A stretch of 7,094 nucleotides of DNA, from contig JACZVU010000139.1 of assembly GCA_022572485.1 (NCBI GenBank), positions 1 through 7,094 of the forward strand, read 5' to 3'. Both the position numbers and the translations under genes were made by a program. The stretch is from Myxococcales bacterium (GTDB lineage Bacteria; Myxococcota_A; UBA9160; SMWR01). Numbering within the stretch: position 1 is the stretch's first letter; each line of letters begins with the position of its first letter. The notes below the pieces were generated by a model. That model was not told the DNA's origin, searched no databases, and saw nothing but the letters and a program-made list of their open reading frames with translations. Of the stretch, positions 1 to 6,245 are shown one piece after another.

Positions 1-53
1 CTGGGCCCCCGCCAGTGGTACGTAGCGCGAAACCAGCCATGAAACTGCGCGGG

Positions 54-770
54 CTAGTACTGCCCGATCATCCTCAAATACATCCGCGCGTCTTCGCGCT
101 CGGGATGCTCGGCGAGCACGGCATCCCACTCGTGCGCGGCCTCTTCGGTGCGGCCCAGCGAATACAGGGTTACACCGAGCTGCACCGCCGCATCGCAGAG
201 CCCGGGATGGCCGCGCAGCACGCGGCGAAATTCTGCGAGCGCGCGATCCGGAAGCCCTACATCGCGCAGCGCGATGCCGAGTCGATTTCGGATGTCGGGG
301 AAGTTCGGGCAGCGGTCGAGCGCCTTGCGGTAGGCCTCGATGGCCTCGCGCAGTTCACCCACTTCACGGTAGGCGTCTCCGAGAGCGGCCTGAAGGTTGG
401 CGAGCTTGCCGCGGGTGGTCGCGTCGAGCACGTCATTCGTCGAGTGCGCCACGGTTCCCGCCCGCTCCGCGATTTCGCGGGAACGCTCGAAGTCACCCTG
501 GCTCTCGTAGATGTTGGCGAGGGCGAGCAGGGCCTCCGTGTAAGAGGGATTGATCCTCAGCGCTTCGCGAAGCGAATCGCCCGCCGCACTGAGATCGCCC
601 TTGCGGTTGTACATCACACCGATCATGTAATGGACATCTGCAAAGTTGCGCGTTTGAATCAGCCGGGTGAGATGGGGTAACGAAGCTTCGGCATCCCCAC
701 GCTCGAAGCAGCGCCGTCCAAGTTCGTAGTCCCGACGCTCGGTGGGCGTCAACGGTCCAGTCTGGCGCAT
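54..770 (-). CDS. TPR-repeat protein, soluble
   Basis: This 238-aa protein is built almost entirely of tetratricopeptide repeats. Helical pairs with the usual G-x-x-Y/A-x-x-x-G and A-L-x-x-x-P spacing lie at about residues 14-41, 43-75, 76-105, 123-155, 156-189 and 190-223. Clear examples are IGVMYNRKGDLSAA and LGDAYREVGELREAI. It has no signal peptide or membrane segment, so it is probably cytoplasmic and acts as a protein-interaction scaffold; its partner is unknown. I chose the ATG at 770 rather than an in-frame start at 806 because a purine-rich AGGGGG lies about 7 nt upstream and because this start avoids overlapping the preceding gene. It follows the BamD-like gene by 10 nt on the same strand, so co-transcription is likely and a link to envelope assembly is possible. 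TPR identity is secure; the specific role is not. Confidence 0.85.
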   Translation of the reverse strand: MRQTGPLTPTERRDYELGRRCFERGDAEASLPHLTRLIQTRNFADVHYMIGVMYNRKGDLSAAGDSLREALRINPSYTEALLALANIYESQGDFERSREIAERAGTVAHSTNDVLDATTRGKLANLQAALGDAYREVGELREAIEAYRKALDRCPNFPDIRNRLGIALRDVGLPDRALAEFRRVLRGHPGLCDAAVQLGVTLYSLGRTEEAAHEWDAVLAEHPEREDARMYLRMIGQY

Positions 771-780
771 CCATTGCCCC

Positions 781-1563
781 CTAGTTGCTCTTCGGCCCCT
801 CTGCAATCCGCTCCGCTGCCGCAGCGGCGTACTCGCTATCCCGGTAGTTCTGAACGATTGACTGGAAGATCCGCTCAGCCTCTTTGGTGCGGCGCATCTC
901 CAGGTAACAGACCCCCAGATTGTAGAGCGCCTCGGCGTCCAGGCCGAGGCCCGGATATTCGTTCAGCAGCGACCGATAGCGCTCTGCGGCGCTTTCGTAC
1001 TCCTCTCTCTCCAGATAGAACTCGGCGATCTCGGTGACGTTCTTGGCGAGGTGCGTGCGAAGATCTCGCCACAGGATCTCGCCTTCTCGAGCCTCGGGCG
1101 AATGTGGATATTTCGCGAGCAGGCGGTCGAGGTGAAGCAGTGCGTCGCGGGTCGCGGTTTGATCGCGGTTGGTGGAGTGCATCTGTCGCTCTCGGCAGAG
1201 CGCCGAGCGAAGAATCGTATAAGGAACCTTTTCGTGCTGAGGGTGGAGATCCGCGAAATCCCGGTAGTAGGAAAGCGCCTCGTCGTATCGACGATCGTCG
1301 AAGTAGGCGTCGGCAATCTTGAGTTCCGCAAGAACAGCAACGTCACTGTAGGGATAATTGTCGATGATCGACTGGAGCTTCTCGATGGCCCGGATGTAGT
1401 CGGTGATGCGGAAGAAGTACCACCTTTGGCCCTTGAGGATGTCGAGCGCTTCCTCGTACAATTCCTCGGCCGGCGGCACATCGTCAAATGCGGGCGGGGG
1501 GGACGAGCAGGCCATGGCGGCCACCAGGGCAATTGCGGCTAGAAGAACCGAACGGTCGTGCAA
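781..1563 (-). CDS. bamD: BamD-like outer membrane assembly lipoprotein
   Basis: Predicted outer-membrane lipoprotein of the BAM complex, which inserts beta-barrel proteins into the outer membrane. The N-terminus is a short signal peptide ending in VAAMAC, with Cys19 as the lipidation site; Met at -2 is unusual but fits the relaxed lipobox pattern. The mature part opens with the BamD-type layout: an A-x-x-L-Y-E-x-A segment, W-Y-F near residue 48, an A-I-E-K-L helix, then NYPYSDVAVLAELKIADAYF and the DLHPQHEKVPYTILRSAL segment, which parallels the E. coli 'HP-H-N-DY-Y-RGL' stretch. TPR-like helices continue to the end (YNLGVCYLEMRRTKEAERIF). Its 260 aa is close to E. coli BamD (about 245). The start is a TTG at 1563, with GGGGGA 3 nt upstream. 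A longer TTG start at 1614 falls inside a good -35 box and would give an overlong signal n-region. A CpoB-like or other TPR lipoprotein is the main alternative. Confidence 0.78.
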   Translation of the reverse strand: MHDRSVLLAAIALVAAMACSSPPPAFDDVPPAEELYEEALDILKGQRWYFFRITDYIRAIEKLQSIIDNYPYSDVAVLAELKIADAYFDDRRYDEALSYYRDFADLHPQHEKVPYTILRSALCRERQMHSTNRDQTATRDALLHLDRLLAKYPHSPEAREGEILWRDLRTHLAKNVTEIAEFYLEREEYESAAERYRSLLNEYPGLGLDAEALYNLGVCYLEMRRTKEAERIFQSIVQNYRDSEYAAAAAERIAEGPKSN

Positions 1564-1585
1564 GAGTCCCCCGGGTGTGCGGCAA

Positions 1586-1614
1586 ATGATCTGGATCGTC
1601 TCGATTCGTGTCAA
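1586..1614 (-). promoter_or_regulatory. Predicted sigma70-type promoter for bamD-TPR unit
   Basis: On the minus strand a perfect TTGACA (1614-1609) is followed after 17 nt by GATCAT (1591-1586), which matches TATAAT at four of six positions. Transcription would begin around 1579, leaving a leader of about 16 nt before the TTG start at 1563. This supports that start over the TTG at 1614. A second, perfect TATAAT lies on the same strand at 1640-1635 but has no good -35 box at the right distance. These are sequence matches only. Confidence 0.5.
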
Positions 1615-1660
1615 TTTGCTACCGTGTCATACTTATTATACCGACGTGAGGAAGACATCG

Positions 1661-1876
1661 ATGAACAAGCGAGCGCTCGAAAAATTGCGAATGGACCGGC
1701 GCCTCGCAGGGCGACGTGGCTGGATGTCCAGGGCAGATCTGGCCCGGGAGGCCGAAAAACTACCGGATGCCAGCGGGAAAATTGCAGAAGAAGAAGCCGA
1801 GCCCAGCCCGGGTGAGATCGGCGCAACGCCGCCCGAAACGGACCCTCAGACCCCCACCGGACTCGATACGGCGTAA
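1661..1876 (+). CDS. Small protein of unknown function (71 aa)
   Basis: I do not recognise this family. The start is well supported: an ATG preceded by GAGGAAG (1648-1654) with 6 nt spacing, just downstream of the divergent promoter region. The protein has two halves. Residues 1-36 are strongly basic and probably helical (eleven Lys/Arg, including RMDRRLAGRRGW around Trp21, then MSRADLAREAEKLPD). Residues 43-71 are acidic and Pro/Thr-rich (EEEAEPSPGE, then repeated TP/DP) and probably disordered. There is no signal peptide, membrane segment or Cys/His metal motif. The helix-GW-helix layout could be a small nucleic-acid- or protein-binding fold, but that is speculation. It is the first gene of the plus-strand cluster, 24 nt ahead of a lipid phosphatidyltransferase gene. 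The good ribosome site and position argue for a real gene rather than a chance frame. Confidence 0.7.
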   Translation: MNKRALEKLRMDRRLAGRRGWMSRADLAREAEKLPDASGKIAEEEAEPSPGEIGATPPETDPQTPTGLDTA

Positions 1877-1877
1877 A

Positions 1878-1891
1878 CCCTATTGATAGGG
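1878..1891 (+). promoter_or_regulatory. Small hairpin masking the phosphatidyltransferase RBS
   Basis: CCCTA (1878-1882), loop TTGA, TAGGG (1887-1891) form a perfect 5-bp stem directly after the TAA of the 71-aa gene. The 3' arm holds the AGGG that is the only evident Shine-Dalgarno for the ATG at 1901 (9 nt spacing). A second CCCTA follows at 1892-1896, making the palindrome TAGGGCCCTA. Ribosomes finishing the upstream gene would open the stem, so it may couple translation of the two genes. It is too short and lacks the T-run of a terminator. Confidence 0.4.
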
Positions 1892-1900
1892 CCCTAGCCC

Positions 1901-2536
1901 ATGATCAAGCAGCAGTTGGGAGATCGACTCGACGGATGGATCCACACGGCCTTTCCGTTTCTCTTCGTCCGCCCGTTGAACCCCAACCTGCTGACTGTGA
2001 TTGGAGCCATCGGCTCGATCGCCGCTGCCGCTGCATTTGCAGCGGGCTGGCTCGTCAGCGGTGGAATTCTCATGCTCGCGAGCGGCTTCTTCGATCTGGT
2101 CGACGGCGTGGTCGCTCGGCACCAGGGAATCTCGACGCGCTTCGGCGCCTTCCTCGACTCGACGCTTGATCGGCTCGCCGATGTGGTGGTCCTGGTGGGC
2201 CTGTCGATCTACTTCGCGCGAATCGGAGAGCCGGGCACCGTGCTGCTCACCGGGTCAGCACTGACCGCGACGGTTCTCGTCTCCTATTCGGCGGCCTGTG
2301 CGAAGCTTTTCGTACCCGCCGGTATCAACGTCGGTTTATTCGAGCGCGGCGAGCGCGTCGGATTGTTGGCCGCGGGAGCGATCCTGGGCTTCGTCGTGCC
2401 GGCGTTGTGGATTCTCTTGATCGGCAGCACCGTAACACTCACTCAGCGCTTCGTTCGGGCCTACCACGAAATGGAACGGCTCGACACCGAAGAGCGAATC
2501 CACCTAGAGGATCGAGCTTTGAGGACGGACACCTGA
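1901..2536 (+). CDS. CDP-alcohol phosphatidyltransferase, PI-phosphate synthase-like
   Basis: Integral membrane enzyme that moves a phosphatidyl group from CDP-diacylglycerol to an alcohol or alcohol phosphate. The family signature D-x2-D-G-x2-A-R-x8-G-x3-D-x3-D is complete: Asp65, Asp68, Gly69, Ala72, Arg73, Gly82, Asp86 and Asp90, which bind the metals and CDP. About six hydrophobic segments are visible (roughly 30-50, 54-66, 92-108, 112-130, 153-167, 168-182). The N-terminal NPNLLT motif, RFGAFLDSTLDRLAD, the FERGER segment (147-152) and a late TQRF (Arg183) resemble actinobacterial PgsA1, the phosphatidylinositol-phosphate synthase. In the segment VSYSAACAK (127-135), however, the Lys and Arg expected there are Ala131 and Cys133, so the acceptor is uncertain; phosphatidylglycerolphosphate-type or other alcohols remain possible. 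Length (211 aa) is normal. It overlaps the next gene by 1 nt. Confidence 0.9.
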   Translation: MIKQQLGDRLDGWIHTAFPFLFVRPLNPNLLTVIGAIGSIAAAAAFAAGWLVSGGILMLASGFFDLVDGVVARHQGISTRFGAFLDSTLDRLADVVVLVGLSIYFARIGEPGTVLLTGSALTATVLVSYSAACAKLFVPAGINVGLFERGERVGLLAAGAILGFVVPALWILLIGSTVTLTQRFVRAYHEMERLDTEERIHLEDRALRTDT

Positions 2537-2865
2537 TGGCGACCCAAGAGAGCAAACGCGGACCCGGCTTTACGATGAACGATTCCGAAGAGCGATCGGA
2601 AAACGCTGGCGGACCCGCCATCGACTTCGCGACGTTCGTACTCTCCCTCGGAACCACCGCGCTCTATCAACTCGGCGAGATCAGAGACTCTGAAACCGGA
2701 GCGGAGGAGCGCGTCGAGCTCAATCTTCCGATCGCCCGCCAGACCATCGACACCCTCGAAATGCTCACCGAGAAAACCCGCGGCAATCTCACGGACACCG
2801 AATCCAAGCTCTTGGAGAGCATCCTCTACGAGCTGCACATGAAGTTCGTCGAGGCCAGCAAGTGA
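2536..2865 (+). CDS. DUF1844 family protein
   Basis: A 109-aa soluble protein matching the DUF1844 pattern from memory. The core is IDFATFVLSLGTTALYQLGE (29-48), then VELNLPIARQTIDTLEMLTE (60-79) and KTRGNLTDTESKLLESILYE (80-99), ending in a short helix. The first 28 residues are polar and probably disordered. The family has no established biochemical role; it is typical of deltaproteobacteria, Acidobacteria and relatives. The start is the ATG overlapping the upstream stop (TGATG), with GAGGA at 2521-2525. An internal ATG at 2575 would leave the core intact but has a poor ribosome site. The stop overlaps the next gene's GTG by 4 nt, so the three genes around it are probably translationally coupled. 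Family call is firm; function unknown. Confidence 0.85.
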   Translation: MATQESKRGPGFTMNDSEERSENAGGPAIDFATFVLSLGTTALYQLGEIRDSETGAEERVELNLPIARQTIDTLEMLTEKTRGNLTDTESKLLESILYELHMKFVEASK

Positions 2866-3785
2866 GCACGCGACCCGGACCCGCAAGCCGACGCCTGCGC
2901 TGCCACGCACCAGGCAAGATCAATCTCGGCCTGCGCGTCGTCGGCAGGCGCGCAGATGGGTACCACGAACTCGTGAGCCTGTTCGCGCCACTGGATTTCG
3001 GCGACGAGGTCGAGGTTGCGGTTTCAGAGTCCACCTCCCTCGAGCTGGAAATCAAGCTCGAGGGAACGAGCAGAGCGGTTCCCAGCGACGCGACCAACCT
3101 CGCCTACCGGGCCGCGAAGGCCTTCGCAGAGGCCGCGGGCTTGAACTGTCGGATCGAACTGCGAATCGAAAAACGCCTGCCGGTGGGCGCGGGATTGGGG
3201 GGCGGCTCCAGCGACGCGGGCGCCGTATTGCGAGCCCTCTGCGATCTCTTCCCGGGCGCGCTGGACGGATCGCGACTCGCCGAGATCGCCCTCGAACTCG
3301 GGGCGGATGTACCGTTCTTTCTCGACCCCCGGCCCACGATGGTCACCGGCATCGGCGAACGACTCGAAGCCGTGGACGGCTTGCCCTCGCTACCTGTCCT
3401 CCTCGCAAACCCGGGCATCGCGCTCGCGACCGCCGACGTCTTTCGAACCTTCGCGGCGATCCAGCCCGCGTTGACGCAATCCGCCTCTGACCGTAGGATC
3501 CCGCCTCTTTCCGGAGCGACGGATCCCGGATGGACGTTCACGGGAGCGGCCGGGCTCGGATTGGAAAACGACCTCGAACCGATTGCGATCCGACTGTGCC
3601 CACCGATTGCGCGGTTGCAGAGGCAGATCTGGGCCACGGGCGCGCAGGCGGTCGGCATGTCGGGCAGTGGGGCTACGGTGTTCGGCCTCTTCGAGTCCAC
3701 AAAAGCTGCGGAGCACGCGCTCGAAGAGGCCGCCTTCGAGGCGCCCGTCTGGGCACGGGTCGCAGCAACACAGGAATCTCGATAG
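2862..3785 (+). CDS. ispE: 4-diphosphocytidyl-2-C-methyl-D-erythritol kinase
   Basis: GHMP-family kinase of the MEP isoprenoid pathway. It phosphorylates the 2-hydroxyl of CDP-methylerythritol using ATP in the cytoplasm. Motifs in order: APGKINLGL (16-24) with catalytic Lys19; RADGYHEL (30-37), an IspE hallmark; the glycine-rich ATP loop PVGAGLGGGSSDAGA (107-121); LGADVPFFL (146-154) with catalytic Asp149; and GMSGSGATVFGLF (265-277), the third GHMP motif. At 307 aa it is slightly longer than E. coli IspE (283), with an N-terminal extension of about 10 residues and a longer stretch around 200-230. The start is a GTG in a GTGA overlap with the DUF1844 stop. The neighbouring prs, rplY and pth genes are the usual ispE context in deltaproteobacteria. 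No key residue is missing. Confidence 0.97.
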   Translation: MSTRPGPASRRLRCHAPGKINLGLRVVGRRADGYHELVSLFAPLDFGDEVEVAVSESTSLELEIKLEGTSRAVPSDATNLAYRAAKAFAEAAGLNCRIELRIEKRLPVGAGLGGGSSDAGAVLRALCDLFPGALDGSRLAEIALELGADVPFFLDPRPTMVTGIGERLEAVDGLPSLPVLLANPGIALATADVFRTFAAIQPALTQSASDRRIPPLSGATDPGWTFTGAAGLGLENDLEPIAIRLCPPIARLQRQIWATGAQAVGMSGSGATVFGLFESTKAAEHALEEAAFEAPVWARVAATQESR

Positions 3786-3838
3786 GCTAGCGGCTTCCCA
3801 ATTGCTGCCTCGAGCCGCCCCCGGAGTATCCAGAGATC

Positions 3839-4777
3839 ATGCAACGCGCCAAGCTCTTTGCGGGAAACTCGAATCTCATACTTGCCGAGTCCATGGCTCG
3901 CCATCTCGACACGCGGCTCGGCAAGGCCGAGGTGGGCACCTTCAACGACGGTGAAGTCAACGTCGAGATCCACGAGAACGTCCGCGGCATGGACTGCTTC
4001 GTGATTCAATCGACGTCATCGCCCGCAAACAATCACTTGATGGAACTACTCATCATGATCGATGCGCTGAGGCGTTCTTCCGCCAAGCGCATCACCGCGG
4101 TGATCCCCTATTACGGTTATGCGCGACAGGACCGTAAGGTTCGACCACGCGTTCCGATCTCCGCCAAGCTCGTAGCAGACCTGATCAGCACACCCGGAAC
4201 GGACCGTCTGCTCTGCATCGATCTGCACGCGGGACAGATCCAGGGATTCTTCAACATCCCTGTCGACAACATCTTTGCAACACCCGTGCTGTTGGAAGAG
4301 ATCCGCAGGCGCTACCCAGGACCCCTTACGATCATCTCACCAGACGCTGGAGGCGTCGAGCGATCGCGCGCCTACGCGAAGCGACTCGACGCGAACCTCG
4401 CGATCATCGACAAACGCCGCGAATCCCCCAACGTCGCGGAAGTGATGAACATCGTCGGAGACGTAAGGGGGCAGACCTGCGTGATCGTCGACGACATGGT
4501 CGATACGGCGGGAACACTCGCAGAGTCTGCACGGGCACTGGACCGAGAGGGAGCGAAGGCCGTTTACGCGGTCATCACCCACCCGGTTCTGTCGGGGCCG
4601 GCCGTCAAACGAATCGCCGAGAGCCCGCTGAAGGAACTCGTCATCACCGACACGATCCCGCTGCGGCCCGATGCCCGCGACTGCCCCAAACTGCACGTCG
4701 TGACGATCGCTCCCCTACTCGGAGAAGCGATCCGCCGGATCAACAATGAAGAGAGCGTGAGTTCACTCTTCGTATGA
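3839..4777 (+). CDS. prs: Ribose-phosphate pyrophosphokinase (PRPP synthetase)
   Basis: Class I PRPP synthetase. It transfers pyrophosphate from ATP to ribose 5-phosphate, making PRPP for purine, pyrimidine, histidine, tryptophan and NAD synthesis. Diagnostic features are [10 protein letters not shown] (35-44) and ENVRG (46-50); the ATP-binding [10 protein letters not shown] segment with Arg96, Gln97 and Asp98; the catalytic flexible-loop basic residues Arg99 and Lys100; [13 protein letters not shown] with metal-binding His130; and the PRPP loop [12 protein letters not shown] (215-226). Length (312 aa) matches the E. coli enzyme (315). The ribosome site is modest (GGAG at 3823-3826, or AGAG closer in). 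A 53-nt gap separates it from ispE and 21 nt from the bL25 gene. All catalytic elements appear intact. Confidence 0.98.
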   Translation: MQRAKLFAGNSNLILAESMARHLDTRLGKAEVGTFNDGEVNVEIHENVRGMDCFVIQSTSSPANNHLMELLIMIDALRRSSAKRITAVIPYYGYARQDRKVRPRVPISAKLVADLISTPGTDRLLCIDLHAGQIQGFFNIPVDNIFATPVLLEEIRRRYPGPLTIISPDAGGVERSRAYAKRLDANLAIIDKRRESPNVAEVMNIVGDVRGQTCVIVDDMVDTAGTLAESARALDREGAKAVYAVITHPVLSGPAVKRIAESPLKELVITDTIPLRPDARDCPKLHVVTIAPLLGEAIRRINNEESVSSLFV

Positions 4778-4798
4778 AGACTTCTTGAGGAGAATCCC

Positions 4799-5479
4799 AT
4801 GGGCGAATTCGCACTGGGCGTAGAATTACGAGAAGGGCGAGGGAAGGGCGTGGCCCGCAAGCTGCGCGCGGCGGGCCGAATCCCGGGGGTTTGCTACCGG
4901 CGCAATGCGGAACCGGTCCCGATCAGCCTCGATCCGTACGAACTCGACCTCTTGCTCCGAAAGGCGAGCGCGGGAATCAATACGCTGATCGACCTGAAAG
5001 TGGCAGGTGGCGGCGATTTCGACGGCCGACAGGTGCTCATCAAGGAACTCCAGCGCGATCCGATCTCCGGCGCCTATCTTCACGCGGACCTCTACGCAGT
5101 AGACCTGCAGCAGAAGATCCACGTTTCGGTTTCCATCCACCTCAAGGGCACAGCCGTAGGCGTCTCGCTCGGTGGCGGCATCCTCGATCACGCAACCCGC
5201 GAGCTGGATGTCCAATGCCTGCCGAACGCGATTCCCGAGGAATTCGCGGTAGACGTGAGCGAGCTCGACATCGGCCAGTCGATTCACGTTCGCGACCTTG
5301 CAGTTCCGGAAGGCGTTGAGATCCTCAACGATCCGAACGTCTCGATCGTGTCGGTGGTGGCTCCGGTGGTCGTCGAAGAAGCGGTGCCGGCCGAAGCCGA
5401 AGAGGAGGACGCAGTCACCCCGGAGGCTGCAGCCGAGACTCCGGTGGAGGAATCCGCGGAGCCGAAGAGCGACGACTGA
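4799..5479 (+). CDS. rplY: 50S ribosomal protein bL25, long CTC/TL5 form
   Basis: Ribosomal protein that binds 5S rRNA in the central protuberance. Residues 1 to about 95 form the L25 domain: the RKLRAAGRIPGVCYR motif near 20-34, DPYELDLLL, and HADLYAVDL just before residue 105. Residues of about 100-185 are the TL5/CTC C-terminal beta domain (IHVSVSIHLKGTAVGVSLGG, then a LDIGQSIHVRDL segment). An acidic Ala/Glu/Pro-rich tail of about 40 residues ends in EEDAVTPEAAAETPVEES and further acids, and is probably disordered. The total, 226 aa, fits the long form rather than the 94-aa E. coli protein. The Gly that usually follows the Tyr of the N-terminal motif is Arg here. A strong GAGGAG (4787-4792, 6 nt spacing) fixes the start and suits high expression. 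The pth gene follows after 14 nt, as in many genomes. Confidence 0.96.
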   Translation: MGEFALGVELREGRGKGVARKLRAAGRIPGVCYRRNAEPVPISLDPYELDLLLRKASAGINTLIDLKVAGGGDFDGRQVLIKELQRDPISGAYLHADLYAVDLQQKIHVSVSIHLKGTAVGVSLGGGILDHATRELDVQCLPNAIPEEFAVDVSELDIGQSIHVRDLAVPEGVEILNDPNVSIVSVVAPVVVEEAVPAEAEEEDAVTPEAAAETPVEESAEPKSDD

Positions 5480-5493
5480 CGCGGCGGTCTGCA

Positions 5494-6108
5494 GTGAAGA
5501 TCGTCGTCGGGCTTGGAAATCCAGGGGTGCGGTACGCGGCGACGCGCCACAATGTTGGCGCTCGGATCGTCGATCGGTTTGCCATCGAGTGCGGCATCCT
5601 CATGGCGGACCGCCGATTCAACAGCCGCTTCGGCCGGGGGTGGCTTCCGCAGGGCGCTGACGAATCACCTGGACGACCTGATCTGGACATCGGACTGCTC
5701 GTCCCCGAAACCACCATGAATCACTCGGGTGAAGCGGTTGCCGAGGCCCTACGCGACCTTCCGGTGGAAGAAATACACGAAGATCTGTTGATCGTCGTCG
5801 ACGATCTCGACTTGCCCTTCGGGCACCTTCGGATCCGACCGCGAGGAGGCTCCGCGGGTCACCGGGGGCTCGAAGACATCTCTGAGCGGATCGGCACCAG
5901 CGAATTTCCCCGCCTGCGCTTCGGAATCGGACGGCCCGAAGCCGAAAACAGTGCCGTGGATTGGGTGCTCCAGGCGTTCTCCGAAGCAGAAGAGGTCACG
6001 CTGCAGGAGCACATCCCACTGGCTGCAGAAGCCATCGGGGCGATCTTGATCGACGGCGTCGTTCCTTCGATGAACCGCTACAATCGCGGCCCCGACGCAG
6101 GAGATTAG
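5494..6108 (+). CDS. pth: Peptidyl-tRNA hydrolase
   Basis: Cytoplasmic esterase that frees tRNA from peptidyl-tRNAs dropped by stalled ribosomes. The N-terminus KIVVGLGNPG carries Asn9, and TRHNVG carries catalytic His19. VPETTMNHSG holds the substrate-contacting Asn76. VVDDLDLPFG gives Asp103, the equivalent of E. coli Asp93. The glycine-rich segment GGSAGHRGL follows, and MNRYN lies near the C-terminus. Arg124 stands where E. coli has Asn114 (GHNGL), a notable change in an otherwise standard active site. Length is 204 aa against a usual 190-195; the extra residues lie mainly around 50-66 (PQGADESPGRPD). The start is a GTG with only a weak GGCGG upstream, 14 nt after the bL25 stop, so coupled translation is likely. 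Confidence 0.96.
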   Translation: MKIVVGLGNPGVRYAATRHNVGARIVDRFAIECGILMADRRFNSRFGRGWLPQGADESPGRPDLDIGLLVPETTMNHSGEAVAEALRDLPVEEIHEDLLIVVDDLDLPFGHLRIRPRGGSAGHRGLEDISERIGTSEFPRLRFGIGRPEAENSAVDWVLQAFSEAEEVTLQEHIPLAAEAIGAILIDGVVPSMNRYNRGPDAGD

Positions 6109-6154
6109 CAATCGCCTCGCGCCCGGATTGGCAAACAGCCTAACCACGCGCGAA

Positions 6155-6189
6155 CGGCCTCCGGAGACAGCCAACGGACCTCGAGGCCG
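6155..6189 (+). repeat. Imperfect inverted repeat downstream of pth
   Basis: CGGCCTC (6155-6161) and GAGGCCG (6183-6189) are perfect 7-bp inverted arms with a 21-nt spacer, in the 137-nt gap between pth and the antiporter gene. There is no T-tract after the right arm, so it is not a canonical intrinsic terminator; it could be a weak terminator or a 3'-end stabiliser. The rest of the gap (6109-6245) shows no convincing promoter pair or RNA gene. Confidence 0.3.
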
Positions 6190-6245
6190 AACGGGCCACA
6201 AATTCGACTGAGTGAATTCAATCCAGACAAACGGGCGGGCAGATC

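Noticed and set aside
1..40. Possible start of another minus-strand gene (ATG at 40-38, reading MAGFALRTTGGGP)
   Set aside because: It begins 13 nt after the TPR stop, which suits an operon, but only 13 codons are visible and there is no clear Shine-Dalgarno. It cannot be supported from this window.
15..680. 221-codon plus-strand open frame
   Set aside because: It lies antisense to the TPR gene, whose repeat pattern is unmistakable. The plus-strand translation shows no family motif, and long antisense frames are expected at this GC content.
1051..1542. 163-codon plus-strand open frame
   Set aside because: It is antisense to the BamD-like gene, with no ribosome site or motif.
1564..1614. Longer bamD reading from the TTG at 1614
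   Set aside because: That TTG forms part of a perfect TTGACA box, and it would add 17 residues ahead of a signal peptide that is already complete from 1563.
3802..3832. Possible promoter for prs (TTGCTG with TATCCA)
   Set aside because: The spacing is 19 nt, the -10 match is weak, and the transcript would start almost on the ATG.
3786..3838. tRNA gene between ispE and prs, as found in some relatives
   Set aside because: The 53-nt gap is too short for a tRNA and shows no acceptor-stem pairing or T-loop sequence.
3104..4009. 301-codon minus-strand open frame across ispE and prs
   Set aside because: It spans the junction of two genes with complete catalytic motifs on the other strand, and its own translation is low-complexity (Ser/Ala/Arg/Pro-rich).
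6128..6156. TTGGCA as a -35 box for the antiporter gene
   Set aside because: There is no acceptable -10 sequence 16-18 nt downstream.
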